Source: Hordeum vulgare subsp. vulgare
Taxonomy: Eukaryota; Streptophyta; Magnoliopsida; Poales; Poaceae
Reading direction: 5' to 3'
Length of the DNA stretch: 64,000 nucleotides
Assembly (NCBI RefSeq): GCF_904849725.1
Contig: NC_058524.1
Span: forward strand, 504,540,263 to 504,604,262
The notes beneath the pieces were generated by a model. The model made no database searches. It was not told where the DNA came from and was given only the letters and a program-made list of their open reading frames with translations. This document shows, piece by piece, positions 23,655-34,597 of this stretch (position 1 is the stretch's first letter; the number at the start of each line of letters is the position of its first letter). The position numbers and the translations under genes were made by a program.

Positions 23655-25183
23655 TGATGACCCACAAGTATAGGGGATTAATCATAGTCCTTTCGATAAG
23701 TAAGAGTGTCAAACCCAACGAGGAGCAGAAGGCTTTGATAAACGGATTTCAGCAAGGTAATAACTGCAAGCACTGAAAGTAGCGGTAACAAGTGATTGTG
23801 TAGCGAGGTGAAACGTAGCAAGCAAAGAGTAACAAGTAACGAGTAGTAGCAATGGTGCAGCAAGTGGCCCAATCCCTTTTGTAGCAAGGGACAATCCTGA
23901 ACAAAGTCTTATAGGAGGAAAAACGCTCCCGAGGACACACGGGAATTTCTGTCATGCTAGTTTCATCATATTCATATGATTCGCGTTCGTTACTTTGATA
24001 GTTTGATATGTGGGTGGACCGGCGCTTGGGTACTGCCCTTACTTGGACAAGCATCCCACTTATGATTAACCTCTCTCGCAAGCATCCGCAACTACAAAAG
24101 TAGAATTAAGACAAAGTCTAAGCATAGCATTAAACTAGTGGATCCAAATCAGCCCCTCACAAAGCAGCGCATAAACTGGGGTTTAAGCTTCTGTCACTCC
24201 AGCAACCCATCATCTACTTACTACTTCCCAATGCCTTCCTCTAGGCGCAAATATGGTGAAGTGTTATGTAGTCGACATTCACATAACACCACTAGAGGAA
24301 AAAACAACATACATCATATCAAAATACCAAACGAATATCAAATTCACATGACTATTATCAGCATGACTTATCCCATGTCCTCAGGAACAAAAGTAATTAC
24401 TCACAAGACATAATCATAATCATGACCAGAGGTGTAATGAATAGCATCAAGGATCTGAACATAAACTCTTCCACCAAGTAATCCAACAAGCATCAACTAC
24501 AAAGAGTAATCAACACTACTAGCAACCTTACAAGTACTAATCTGAGTTGTGAGACAAAGATTGGTTACAAGAGATGAACTAGGGATTGGAGAGGAGATGG
24601 TGTTGATGAAGATGTTGATGAAGATGCCTCCCCTCCGACGAGAGGAGGGTTGGTGATGAAGATGGCGATGATTCCCCCCTCCGAGAGGGAAATTTCCCCG
24701 GCGGGATCATCTTGTTGGAGCTCTAGATTGGATCTGCTCAAGTTCCGTCGCGTGACAGCGGTGAAACCACGAAAAATCTCCCGTATGATTTTTTACCAGG
24801 CCAGGACGCATCATATAGAAAAAGAGGGGGGCTAGTGGGCCAGTGGGCTGCCCACAAGCCTTCCCTGCGCCACCAGGGGGGTGGTGGTGGTGGGCAAGCT
24901 TGTGGGGCCTGGTGGCCCCCCTCCGGTAGTTCTTTCGCCCAGTATTTTCAATATATTCCAGAAAAAATCCACGTAAATTTTCAGGGCATTTGGAGATGTG
25001 CAGAATAGTGGACTAGGATTTGCTCCTTTTCCAGTCTAGAATTCTAGCTGCCTGAATTCTCCCTCTTCAAATACTCCTTGCAAAATAAGAAACAAAAGGC
25101 ATAAATATGGTACCACAAGTAATATAACAGCCCAAGAAGCAATAAATATCAACGTGAAAGCATGATGCAAAATGGACGTATCA
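23655..25183 (-). repeat. Element B 5' LTR
   Basis: It runs from tgatgaccc to ggacgtatca on the plus strand and is followed by target copy tgtta. It is 19 bases longer than the partner LTR, mostly from an extra tgatgaagatgt-type unit near 24610. Confidence 0.93.
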
Positions 25184-25188
25184 TGTTA

Positions 25189-25392
25189 CATCACCCTTTC
25201 CGCTTCGAGGGAACACCAACGCAAGGCTCCAATGCCAAGGGGAAATCATTTGCATATTTGCCTAGGAAGTCCTAAAGGCATAGCCGTAGCACAAGGATTC
25301 CTAGTGCCGTTGCTGAGGAGTATCAAGACAAGAACAGTCTCCCGTCAGCACGTGTTTCTGGCGCCGTTGGAAGGTCTTTTGTTGCAGTAGCA
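25189..25392 (+). repeat. Element C 5' LTR, second part
   Basis: It resumes after the element B target copy and ends cagtagca. It contains two primer-site-like motifs: TAGTGCCGTTGCTGAGGA (25302-25319) and TGGCGCCGTTGGAAGG (25359-25374). Confidence 0.85.
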
Positions 25393-25402
25393 GAAGTATT
25401 TC

Positions 25403-25420
25403 TGGCACCGTTGCCAGGGA
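25403..25420 (+). promoter_or_regulatory. Element C primer binding site (tRNA-Asp)
   Basis: TGGCACCGTTGCCAGGGA matches tRNA-Asp at 16 of 18 bases, 10 bases after the 5' LTR. Confidence 0.8.
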
Positions 25421-25603
25421 AGGAGAGATCTACCCAAGTAGGTCTCACAAACTCATCTCTTGCATTTACTTTTTTGCCAGTTGCCTCTCGTTTTCCTCTC
25501 CCTCACTTCACATTTGCCGTTTTCCTTTGCCTTTTTCTTTTGCCTTTTTGCCGTTCCCTTTCGCCCGCCTGCTCTTAGGCTTGTTCGTGAGAGACCTTTC
25601 CTC

Positions 25604-26733
25604 ATGGCAAAACCAAACTATTTCAGAAAATTGGAGGAGATTGAAACTAATGTCAAAGGTTTCATGTCATCTCAGTTTGACCAAAATAGTTACTTCCATA
25701 GGGAATTAAAAGAGCAAAATTCCTTTTTGGTTTGTTTGAATAAAGAAGTTGATGATATGGCCAATGATTTCCTTGCACTAAATTCTTAGCTTGCTCACCT
25801 TGAAAAATTGGTGGGCCAAATTTCTGACAAGCAGGCTACCTTAGTCAATAAGATGGCAGCTAAACCTGAAATTTGTGATGCAAATCACGAAGATCTTAAA
25901 GTGCTTGGTGTGACTCCTCTTGAATCTTTGTTTTCGCGTGTCAAACCTATTGATGAAGGGGTTGTATATGAATCCACTTTGGTTGAAAAACGCGCCATGA
26001 TTTGGAGTCTACCCATCTTGATGATAAAGGTGTGAAGAGTGTAGTAGAAGAAATCAAAAATTTGGGTAGTAATGAAACTCCCACTTTGGATTTCAAGGAA
26101 TTCAATTATGATAATTGCTCCTTGTTTGAATACATTTCTTTGATGCAATCCATTGCAAACTCTCCACATGCTTATAGCCAAAGCAAAGCCTTTACCGCGC
26201 ATATCGTAGATGCTATGATGAAATCTCTTGAAGGGAAGCTCGAACTAGAAGTCTATATACCTCGAAAACTTCATGATGAGTGGGAACCTACTATCAAAAT
26301 CAAGATCAAAAACTATGAGTGCAATGCTTTGTGTGATTTGGGTGCTAGTGTTTCCACGATTCCAAAGTCTTTATGTGATATTCTTGGTTTTCATGAGATT
26401 GAAGAGTGTTCTCTTAATTTGCATCTCGCGGATTCTACTGTCAAGAAACCCATGAGAAGGATCGATGATGTTCTTATTGTTGCAAATAAGAACTATGTAC
26501 CCGTGGATTTCATTGTACTTGACATAGATTGCAATCCTTCATGTCCCATTATTCTTGGTAGACCTTTCCTAAGGACTATTGGTGCTATCATCGATATGAA
26601 GGAAGGGAATATTAGATTTCAATTTCCTTTAAAGAAGGGCATGGAGCACTTTCCTAGAAATAAAATAAGATTGCTTTATAAATCTATGATGAGGGCTACT
26701 TATGGTTTGAGCACCAAAGATGACTATACGTGA
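25604..26733 (+). pseudogene. gag: Element C Gag-protease remnant
   Basis: The start is the ATG at 25604 (MAKPNYFRK). Compared with element G, the N-terminal Gag capsid part is missing and only a coiled-coil-like region (HRELKEQNSFLVCLNKEVDD) remains. It is followed by text aligned with G (NHEDLKVLGVTPLESLFS). A TAG stop lies at 25787-25789 and a one-base loss near 25997 shifts the frame. The last 243 codons (26002-26733) are open and carry a retropepsin-like site CDLGASVSTIPKSL and the flap-side motif CPIILGRPFLRT. No reverse transcriptase, RNase H or integrase follows; translation ends at 26733 and the 3' backbone begins. Confidence 0.85.
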
Positions 26734-26746
26734 TTACATCACCTTT

Positions 26747-26797
26747 TGCCTAGCTAAGGGCGATAAACAATAGCGCTTGTTGGGAGGCAACCCAATG
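26747..26797 (+). other. Conserved post-ORF structured motif, element C
   Basis: It begins TGCCTAGCTAAGGGCGATAA and continues AGCGCTTGTTGGGAGGCAAC. It includes the hairpin TTGGG-AGGCAA-CCCAA. The same text follows the coding region in G (41784), H (50561) and E (minus, 33091-33136). Confidence 0.6.
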
Positions 26798-27385
26798 AAT
26801 CTATCCTTTTTCTTTCTGTTTTGTGTATTCCGCACTTTCATGATTCTGTTATGATTGTGTTTTTTGTGTTTCTTTTTGCGTTTGTGCCAAGCAAAACCGT
26901 TATGATTAGTCTGGGGATGATCGTTTGGTCATGCTGGAAAATACAGAAACTTTCTGCTCACGAAAAGAACTTTCATTTTTGTCTGTAAGAGATTTTGAGT
27001 TGATTCTTTTTGCTGCTGATTTCTACGCAAATTCTTCAAACTGTCGTATTTTTTCAGAATTTTTGAAGTACTAGAAGTATACGAAGTATACAGATTGCTA
27101 TAGACTGGTCTGCTGTTAGCAGATTCTGTTTTTGTTGTGTTGGTTGCTTATTTTGATGAAACTATGGATAGTATCGGGGGGTATTATCCATGTAATATTG
27201 AAAATACAGTAACCCAACATCAACATAAGTAGAATTTAAGTTTTCTACAGTACCTAAGTAAGTGGTGGTTTTCTTTCTTATACTAATGTTATCACGAGTT
27301 TCTGTTTAAGTTTCGTGTTGTGAAGTTTTCAAGTTTTGGGTGAAGTTCTTATGGACAAAGATATAAAGAGTGGCAAGAGCTCAAG

Positions 27386-27467
27386 CTTGGGGATTCCCAA
27401 GGCACCCCAAGAGATTCAAGGATGCCGTAAAAGCCTAAGCTTGGGGATGCCCCGGGAAGGCATCCCC
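27386..27467 (+). other. Conserved double hairpin, element C
   Basis: Hairpin 1: CTTGGGG (27386-27392) pairs with CCCCAAG (27405-27411). Hairpin 2: GGGGATGCC (27443-27451) pairs perfectly with GGCATCCCC (27459-27467) around loop CCGGGAA. Each first arm lies in a copy of the polypurine-tract text AAGCTTGGGGAT. Confidence 0.6.
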
Positions 27468-27598
27468 TCTCTCGTCTTCAATCCATCGGTAACGTTACTT
27501 GGGGCTATATTTTTATTCACCACATGTTATGCGTTTTGCTTGGAGCGTCTTGTATCGTAGGAGTCTTTTATTTTTGTTGTGTCACAATCATCCTTGCC

Positions 27599-27795
27599 GC
27601 ACTTATATCCTTTGGTAGACAATTGAGCTCACTTATATCCTTGCCGCACAACTAGAGAGAGAGACATCCACTCACCGTGATTTTTTCGAGCTTCACTTAT
27701 ATCCTTTGGTAGACAATTGAGCTCACATGTGCTTCACTTATATCTTTTGAGCTAGTTGATTTTACTCTATGTGCTTCACTTATATCTTTTAGAGC
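27599..27795 (+). repeat. Degenerate CTTCACTTATATC repeats
   Basis: Units resembling GTGCTTCACTTATATCTTTT with linker GAGCTAG recur about four to five times. Equivalent arrays lie at 42705-42800 (G), 51465-51570 (H), 47055-47220 (F, minus) and 12340-12520 (minus). Confidence 0.6.
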
Positions 27796-29449
27796 ACGGC
27801 GGTGCGTGGCTTGGTAGTTGATCTATGCTTTGAAAGTAGTCTCAAAAGGGGTAGTTATCCAAAGGGATATGAAAACTTCCACCTTCATGTGCATTGAATA
27901 GTTAGAGAAGTTTGATTCATCTCAATTAGTTTTGAGTTGTGGTTATGGTAATATTGAAGTTATGTTAGTAAGGTGTTGTGGATCTAGAAAAAATTGTGTT
28001 GAAGTTAGTGATTCCCGTAGCATGCACGTATGGTGAACCGCTATGTGATGAAATATGAGCATGATTAGTCTATTGATTTCCATCCTTTGCGTGGCGGTCG
28101 GGATCGCGTGATGGTTTATACCTACCAACCCTTCCCCTAGGAGTATGCGTTGAATGCTTTGTTTCGATTACTAATAAAACTTTTGCAACAAGTATATGAG
28201 TTCTTCATGACTAATGTTGAGTCCATGGTTTAGATGCACTTTCACCTTCCACCATCACTATCTTCTTTACTGCCGTGCAACTTTCGCTGGTGCACAAAAC
28301 CCACTATTAGCCTCCCTCAAAACAGCCACCATACCGACCTACTATGGCGTTTTCAAAGTCATTCCAAGTTACATTGCCATGCAACTACCACCATGACATG
28401 TGCCACCACTTCTACATTGCCATTGCATGATCGTAATATAGCTAGCATGATGTTTCCATTAATGTCTATGCCATGCTAGATCATTGTCACGGTACACTAC
28501 CGAAGGCATTCCATATAGAGTCATCGTTGCTCTAAGTTTTGAGTTGAAAGTGTGATGATAATCATTGATGGAGCATTGTCCCATGTGAGGAAATAAAAGA
28601 GGCCAAAGATGCCCACCAAAATAAAAATAATATAAAAAAGAGGCCAAAGAGCCCACCCAAAAAATGATGAGGGAAAAAGAGAGAAGGGACAATGCTACTA
28701 GTCTTCCACACTTGTGCTTATTAAGCACCATGATCTTCATGATTGAGGGTCTCTCGTTTTGTCACCACCATATAGCTAGTGGGAAATTTTCATTACATAA
28801 CTTCGCTTGTATATTCCAATGATAGGCTTCCTCGAAATTGCCTTAGGTCTTCGTGAGCAAGCAAGTTGGATGCACACCCACTAGTTTTCTTTAAGAGCTT
28901 TTACATACTCTTAGCTCTAGTGCATCATTTGTATGGCAATCCCTACTCATTCACATTGATATCTATTGATGAGCATCTCCACATCTCATTGATATGCCTA
29001 GTTAATGTGATCATCTTTTCCTTGTTTGTCTTGCAACCTCCACCACACTCCACACCACTTATAGTGCTAAAACCATGGCTCACGCTCGTGTATTGCGTGA
29101 GAGTTGAAAAGGTTTGAGAAAGTAAAGGTGTGAAAACAATTAATTGGCCAATACCGGGGTTGTGCATGATTTAAATTCGTTGTGCAATGATGATAGAGCA
29201 TAGCCAGACTATATGCTTTTGTAGGGATAACTTTCTTTTGGCCTTGTTATTTTGAAAGTTCATGATTACCTTGCTAGTTTGCTTGAATTATTATTGTTTC
29301 CACGTCAATAGCAAACTATTGTTTTGAATCTAATGGATCTGAACATTCCCATCACATAAGAGGAGTTACAAAGGACATCTATGCTAGGTAACATGAAAGC
29401 ATCAAAAATTCATTCTTTATCACTTCCCTACTCGAGGACGAGCAGGAGT

Positions 29450-29465
29450 TAAGCTTGGGGATGCT
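29450..29465 (+). promoter_or_regulatory. Element C polypurine tract
   Basis: TAAGCTTGGGGATGCT abuts the 3' LTR. The same tract ends G and H. Confidence 0.75.
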
Positions 29466-31111
29466 TGATACGTCTCAAACGTATCTATAATTTTTGATGG
29501 TTTCATGTTGTTATCTTGTCATCTTTGGATGTTTTATGTACCTTTTATATCTTTTTTGGGACTAACTTATTAATTCAGTGCCAAGTGTCAGTTCCTATTT
29601 TTTCTGTGTTTTTGGCTCTTTTCATATCTGATTTTGGAACGGAGTCCAAACGGAATAAAATCCCTGAAATAAAATTTTCCCGAACGGAAGAAGATCAGGG
29701 AGCTTGAGGGCCAAGCCAGGAGAGCTACAGGGGGCCCACAAGCCCTGTAGCCGCCACCAGCGGGCGGCGGCTAGCACGCTTGTGGCCTCCCTGGCGCCCC
29801 CTGACCTAGCTCCTTCGCCTATATATTCCCTAAAATACAGGAAAAAATCAGGGAATCCACGAAAGCACTTTTCTGCCACCGCAAGCTTCCGTTTCCGCGA
29901 GATCTCATCTGGAGACCCTTCTCGGTGCCCTGCCGGAGGGGACTTTGGAGTTGGAGGGCTTCTACATCAACATCATCGCCCCTCCAATGACTCGTGAGTA
30001 GTTCACTTCAGACCTACGGGTCCGTAGTTAGTAGCTAGATGGCTTCTTCTCTCTCTTGGATCTTCAATACAAAGTTCTCCATGATCTTCGTGGAGATCTA
30101 TCCGATGTAATCCTCTTTGGCGGTGTGTTTGTCGAGACCCGATGAATTGTGGATTTGTGATCAGATTATCTATGATATATATTTGAGTCTTTGCTGATTT
30201 CTTATATGCATGATTTCATATCCTTGAAGTCTCTCCGAGTCTTGGGTTTTGTTTGGCCAACTAGATCTACGATTCTTGCAATGCGAGAAGTGCTTGGTTT
30301 TGGGTTCTTACCGTGTGGTGACCTTTCCTAGTGACAGTAGGGGCAACAAGGCACACATCGTGTAGTTGCCATCAAGGGTAACAACACGGCCTTTGTCGTA
30401 GATATGAGATTGTCCATCTACATCATGTCATCTTGCTTAAGGCGTTACTCTGTTCTTTTGGACTTAATACACTAGATGCATGCTGGATAGCGGTCGACGT
30501 GTGGAGTAATAGTAGTAGATGTAGAAAGTATCGGTCTACTTGTTTTGGACGCGATGCCTATAGAATAATCATTGCCATAGATGACGTCACGACTTTGCAC
30601 GGTTCTATCAATTGCTCGATAGTAATTTGTTCACCCACCGTCTACTTGCTTTCATGAGAGAAGCCACTAGTGAACACTACGGCCCCCGGGACTATTCACA
30701 CCTATCGTTTCCACTTTCGCTTTTACTTTGCTTTGTTACTTTGTTGCTTTCAGTTATCACTTGGCAAACAATCTATAAGGGATTGAAAACCCCTTCATAG
30801 CGTTGGGAGCAAGCCTTTTGTGTTTGTGCATGTACTTGTGATACTCCTTCACTGGATCGATTCCTTGGTTCTCAAAACCGAGGGAAATACTTACCACCGC
30901 TATGTACATCACCCTTTCCGCTTCGAGGGAACACCAACGCAAGGCTCCAAGGCCACGGGGAAATCCTTTGCATATTTGCCTAGGAAGTCCCTAAAGGAGT
31001 AACCGTAGCAGAAGGATTCCTGGTGCCGTTGCTGAGGAGTATCAAGACAAGAACAGTCTCCCGTCAGCACGTGTTTCTGGCGCCGTTGGAAGGTCTTTTG
31101 TTGCAGTAGCA
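29466..31111 (+). repeat. Element C 3' LTR
   Basis: TGATACGTCTC to cagtagca, 1646 bases, followed by target copy ctacc. It shows the undisturbed site where B entered the partner LTR. TATA box at 29820-29826; primer-site-like motifs at 31021-31038 and 31078-31093. Confidence 0.93.
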
Positions 31112-31116
31112 CTACC

Positions 31117-31896
31117 CCTACTGTGTCACTGGGTGAGGACACCACAAGATTGAATCCAAAACTAAGTACTTCTCCCATTGCAAGAATTACCGATCTAGTT
31201 GGCCAAACCAAACTAATAGCTCAAAGACACTTGCTAAGATATGAAATCATGCATATAAGAATTCAGAAGAGATTCAAACAATATTCATAGATAATCTAAC
31301 CATAATCTCACAATTCATCGGATCTCGACAAACACACCGCAAAAGAGCATTATATTGAATAGATCTCCATGAAGATCATGAAGAACATGGTATTGAAGAT
31401 CCAAGAGAGAGAAGAAGCCATCTAGCTACTAGCAATGGACCTGTAGGTCTATGGAGAACTACTCACGCATCATCGAAGGGGCAATGGAGTTGATGTAGAT
31501 GCCCTATGTGATCAATTCCCTCTCTGGTAGATTACCGAAAAAGGCTCCGAGATTGGATCTCACGGAACAGAGGTTCACGGCGGCGGAAAAGTATTTTTGT
31601 GGCTCTTTTTTGCAATGAGGGAATATTTGGGAATTTGTAGGCCGAAGAATAGGGTTAGGAGGCCTGCAGAGGACCCACAAACGAGGGGGCGCCCCCCTAG
31701 GGCGCGACCTGCAGGATTGTGGCCTCCCGGGATGTGCCCTGCCCCGTACTCCAAGTCTTTTGGGTTTCTTCTGGTCCAAGAAAAATCATTCCAGAGATTA
31801 TATTCCATTTGGACTCCGTTTAATAATCCTTATCTGCAATACTCAAAAACATGAGAAAAAAAATAGAAACTGTCACTAGGCTCTAGATTAATAGAT
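31117..31896 (-). repeat. LTR remnant D, second part
   Basis: It continues the LTR begun at 12904 and matches 36495-37270 of the element F LTR. It stops abruptly at about 31896, lacking roughly the first 115 bases of the LTR on the coding strand. There it meets LTR sequence of element E. Confidence 0.75.
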
Positions 31897-32283
31897 TAGT
31901 CCCCTCTCGTCCTTGGCCTCCATGGCTCTCACAGGGGTGAGAGCCGCTTCGAGATTGGATCTCTCTCTGTCTTTCTCTCCTGTTTTCGATGTTGTTTTCT
32001 AGCCCTTCACCGTTTATTAAATATACTGAGACATGTAACTCCGACCAACCTGAAATTCTGATGGGATTTTTATCGGGAAATTATCGTTCTTGCGATGGAA
32101 GAAGGGCCCCATCCGACTTAAGGGGTGTCCACATGCTATCACAGCGCGACCACCCCCTAGTCACACCCTGTTAGCTAGTGGGGACCTCGGGCACCATGTT
32201 GCATTTATTCTTCTTCCCAAAATTCACATATATTCCAAGAAATATCTCTCTAAATTTTCTGCGAAATTTTCTATAGTTGTTGA
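31897..32283 (-). repeat. Element E 3' LTR fragment
   Basis: It aligns with 35590-35857 of the E 5' LTR (ctctcgtc..ggcctccatgg, then the actccgacca region) and extends beyond it. Both ends are broken; the right end is approximate. Confidence 0.6.
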
Positions 32284-33304
32284 ATAAGAAAGATGGGATG
32301 CCTTCCGGGGCATCCCCAAGCTTAGACGCTTGAGTATACTTGAATAATTACTTGAGGTGCCTTGGTCATCCCCAAGATTGAGCTCTTGCCTCTCCTTATT
32401 ATTCTCATATCAATACCTCATCATGTCCGGACATAAGTTTTATTAGAGAGGTTAGTTCATATAACATCAAATCTCATCATGTCCTGCCATAACATTATTG
32501 TATAATTATAATCTAACATTACCCACTATGTTATAGCACAATTCGATGGCTCCCAAGTCAATGGGGATCAACAAGAATTCAAAATGTAAGCACGCAAAGC
32601 AACTATAACAACAATCTGTGAAAAAACAGGACAATCTGGAAAGATGGAGATGAAATGTATACTTATGTAACTCAGAAATTCTGAACATTTAGGGCGTGGT
32701 AGACAATTTTTATAACAGTACTATGTAAAAATTTCAGATTTGTTTGACGTCCTAGTAAAATATGAAAAATCAAGCACTACACCCAAAGTTTGTGTTTTTG
32801 CACAACACATATCAAACAAGCAATTCAAACATTCTAAAGGTAAATCTTGGCACATTATTTCTATAATACAATGGATTTGCACAAAGGTATAATTATTTTT
32901 GTTTAATAGTTTCTATAATAAAGATTCACAAAGTTTCCATGGGCATGAACAAAGTTCTAGGCTAGCCCCGTGCTCATCTTTCTCACTTTCACCTTTCTTT
33001 TAGAATAAGTTTTAGGTTCCGCACTTTATTTTTTTTGTTTTTAATTATTTTAAAATCACACAACATAAATAAATGACACTCTGAAACTTCCGGGTTGTCT
33101 CGCTAACAGCGCTTTCTTTAAAGCCATTAAGCTAGGAATATAGTGCTCAAATAATGGATCCACTCGGATCCCAAGATATATCAAAGCCAATTTTAATTAA
33201 CAATGATTTGTAATTTAGTAGTGAGCACAAAGTGATATATATCATGTAGCAACGAAGTCTAACTCTCTTCCTATGCATTGGCATGTCATAAAAGAACAAT
33301 TCAT
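32284..33304 (-). other. Element E 3' backbone
   Basis: Contains hairpin GGGATGCC / GGCATCCC (32295-32317), a decayed partner hairpin near 32365, text like that at 47750-47850 of F (ctgtgaaaaaacaggac), and the post-ORF motif at 33091-33136. No gene is supported. Confidence 0.55.
33091..33136 (-). other. Conserved post-ORF structured motif, element E
   Basis: The minus strand reads CCTAGCTTAATGGCTTTAAA and then AGCGCTGTTAGCGAGACAAC, a diverged form of the motif in C, G and H at the same place relative to the coding region. Confidence 0.5.
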
Positions 33305-34493
33305 TCACACAAAGTAAAGGCTAATACATAGCATAAGTATGTCTTGCAATTTTATCATATTGGAAATATAGAGAGGTGAAGATTTGGTTCCTCTCTCATA
33401 ATAATTGCAAGTAGGAGCAGCAAGCACATGCATATTATATCCAAAAAAATCATCATGTGTAGTGGTAAAACGCAACCCATCAGTATAATCCTTAATAAAT
33501 GCAAACTTCTCCGATATAGTGTAGTTGGGAGAATTCAAAAAGATAATAGGTTTATCATGTGTGGGTGCAATAGAAAAATTCCATGCTTAACATAAATAAC
33601 TACAACAAGTTCATCTTCATAAGCATAATTCATATTGGCATCATGGGCACAAGCATAGCAAGTATCAAGTTCATCAAAAGGGATATTTTAAATGAATCCA
33701 AGGAATCATAGCAATCATCATAGCATTCGTCCTTCGGTATGTGCAAAGGGAAATTAAAAATTGTATGGGTTGAAGAGTTACTCTCATTAGAAGGTGGGCA
33801 CGGGTAGCTAATCCGCTCTTCCCTCTTATGCTCTTCGCTCTCCTCCTCATCTTTTTCATCTAATGAGCTCACAGTTTTAGCAACTTCTTCTTCCATAGAT
33901 TCCTGCAAAATATTAGTCTCTTCCAAGGCAGTGGTCATTCTTTCAATAAGTTCATTAATACCAGCATTATATTCATTATTCTCATAGCAATATTTAAGTA
34001 TGGAAAAAAATTCAGATTTGCAATTTAGTAGTGAGCACAAATTCAGTTTCATATATGCACCCTTAAAAGCAACAAATTCTTCTATTTGTTCCACATCATA
34101 GTAATCATATATACCATTAGCATAAGAATACAAGGTTTTATTATCATTAAATTCACATTGAAAGGGAAGGTGTAGAACCTTACTCTTAGAGCAACAAGTA
34201 AAATCACTTCTCATGCATAAATCCCAAGCATACCAATGCACCATTTTAATTTGATCCCATAGGAGTTTTCCTTTTTGAGACAAGTGATAATCCCTAAAGT
34301 ACTCACGTTGATCCAACATGTCTCCCATTATCAAGTTGAATGACGATTTCTTAGTATTATCAAAGAAGTGATTAATATGTTTCACATAACCAGCATCGAG
34401 GGTTTTAGGAGGTTCCCCATCTCCGTGAGTAGCAAGTACAACTAATTTTTTGGAGTTTCGTGTTCCATATCCATAACTAAAGATATAACACAA
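33305..34493 (-). pseudogene. Element E coding remnant, unrecognised protein
   Basis: An open frame of 287 codons (33630-34493) begins about 75 bases after the primer site, followed after a frameshift near 33690 and another near 33540 by 77 more codons (33305-33538). The protein has LVVLATHGDGEPPKTLD near residue 20, a tyrosine- and aspartate-rich middle (YANGIYDYYDVEQ) and an acidic glutamate-rich stretch near residues 195-230 (MEEEVAKTVSSLDEKDEEE). Its C-terminal CNYYERG resembles CYERG in the H protein. It has no Gag, protease or polymerase motif. I do not recognise a function. Its place right after the primer site suggests it replaced gag. Confidence 0.5.
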
Positions 34494-34568
34494 CTAATAA
34501 TAGAAAATAAAAATTACTTAATGATAAAGCAAACAAGCACACACGATAATATCAACCACTACTATTGC

Positions 34569-34586
34569 TCCCCGCCAACGGCGCCA
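34569..34586 (-). promoter_or_regulatory. Element E primer binding site (tRNA-Asp)
   Basis: The minus strand TGGCGCCGTTGGCGGGGA matches tRNA-Asp at 17 of 18 bases. Confidence 0.82.
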
Positions 34587-34597
34587 GAAAGAGGTCT

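Larger units (their letters stand above)
15031..25183 (-). mobile_element. Element B: autonomous-type Gypsy LTR retrotransposon
   Basis: LTRs at 15031-16540 and 23655-25183 flank gag-pol on the minus strand. Target duplication tgcta (15026-15030) / tgtta (25184-25188) lies in the 5' LTR of element C. The undisturbed sequence is seen in the 3' LTR of C at about 30900. It belongs to the same family as A, with complete LTR tips, and is therefore the youngest insertion of this nest. Its coding region is nevertheless broken, including changes in active sites, so it was probably mobilised in trans or has decayed since. Confidence 0.95.
26798..29449 (+). other. Element C 3' non-coding backbone
   Basis: About 2.65 kb shared with G, H and, reversed, F. 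It contains the double hairpin at 27386-27467, the CTTCACTTATATC repeats (27599-27795) and a purine-rich tract with repeated GAGGCCAAAGA units (28590-28690). Short frames here are not conserved between copies. Confidence 0.7.
13587..31111 (+). mobile_element. Element C: non-autonomous Gag-protease LTR retrotransposon hosting element B
   Basis: The 5' LTR (13587-15030 plus 25189-25392) and 3' LTR (29466-31111) are each close to 1.65 kb. Target duplications are ctacg (13582-13586) and ctacc (31112-31116). Removing element B leaves about 7.4 kb. The interior has a tRNA-Asp primer site, a broken Gag-protease gene and a long 3' backbone, but no reverse transcriptase or integrase. It must have been mobilised in trans. 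Sabrina-type is the name to test (memory only). It lies inside LTR remnant D. Confidence 0.9.
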
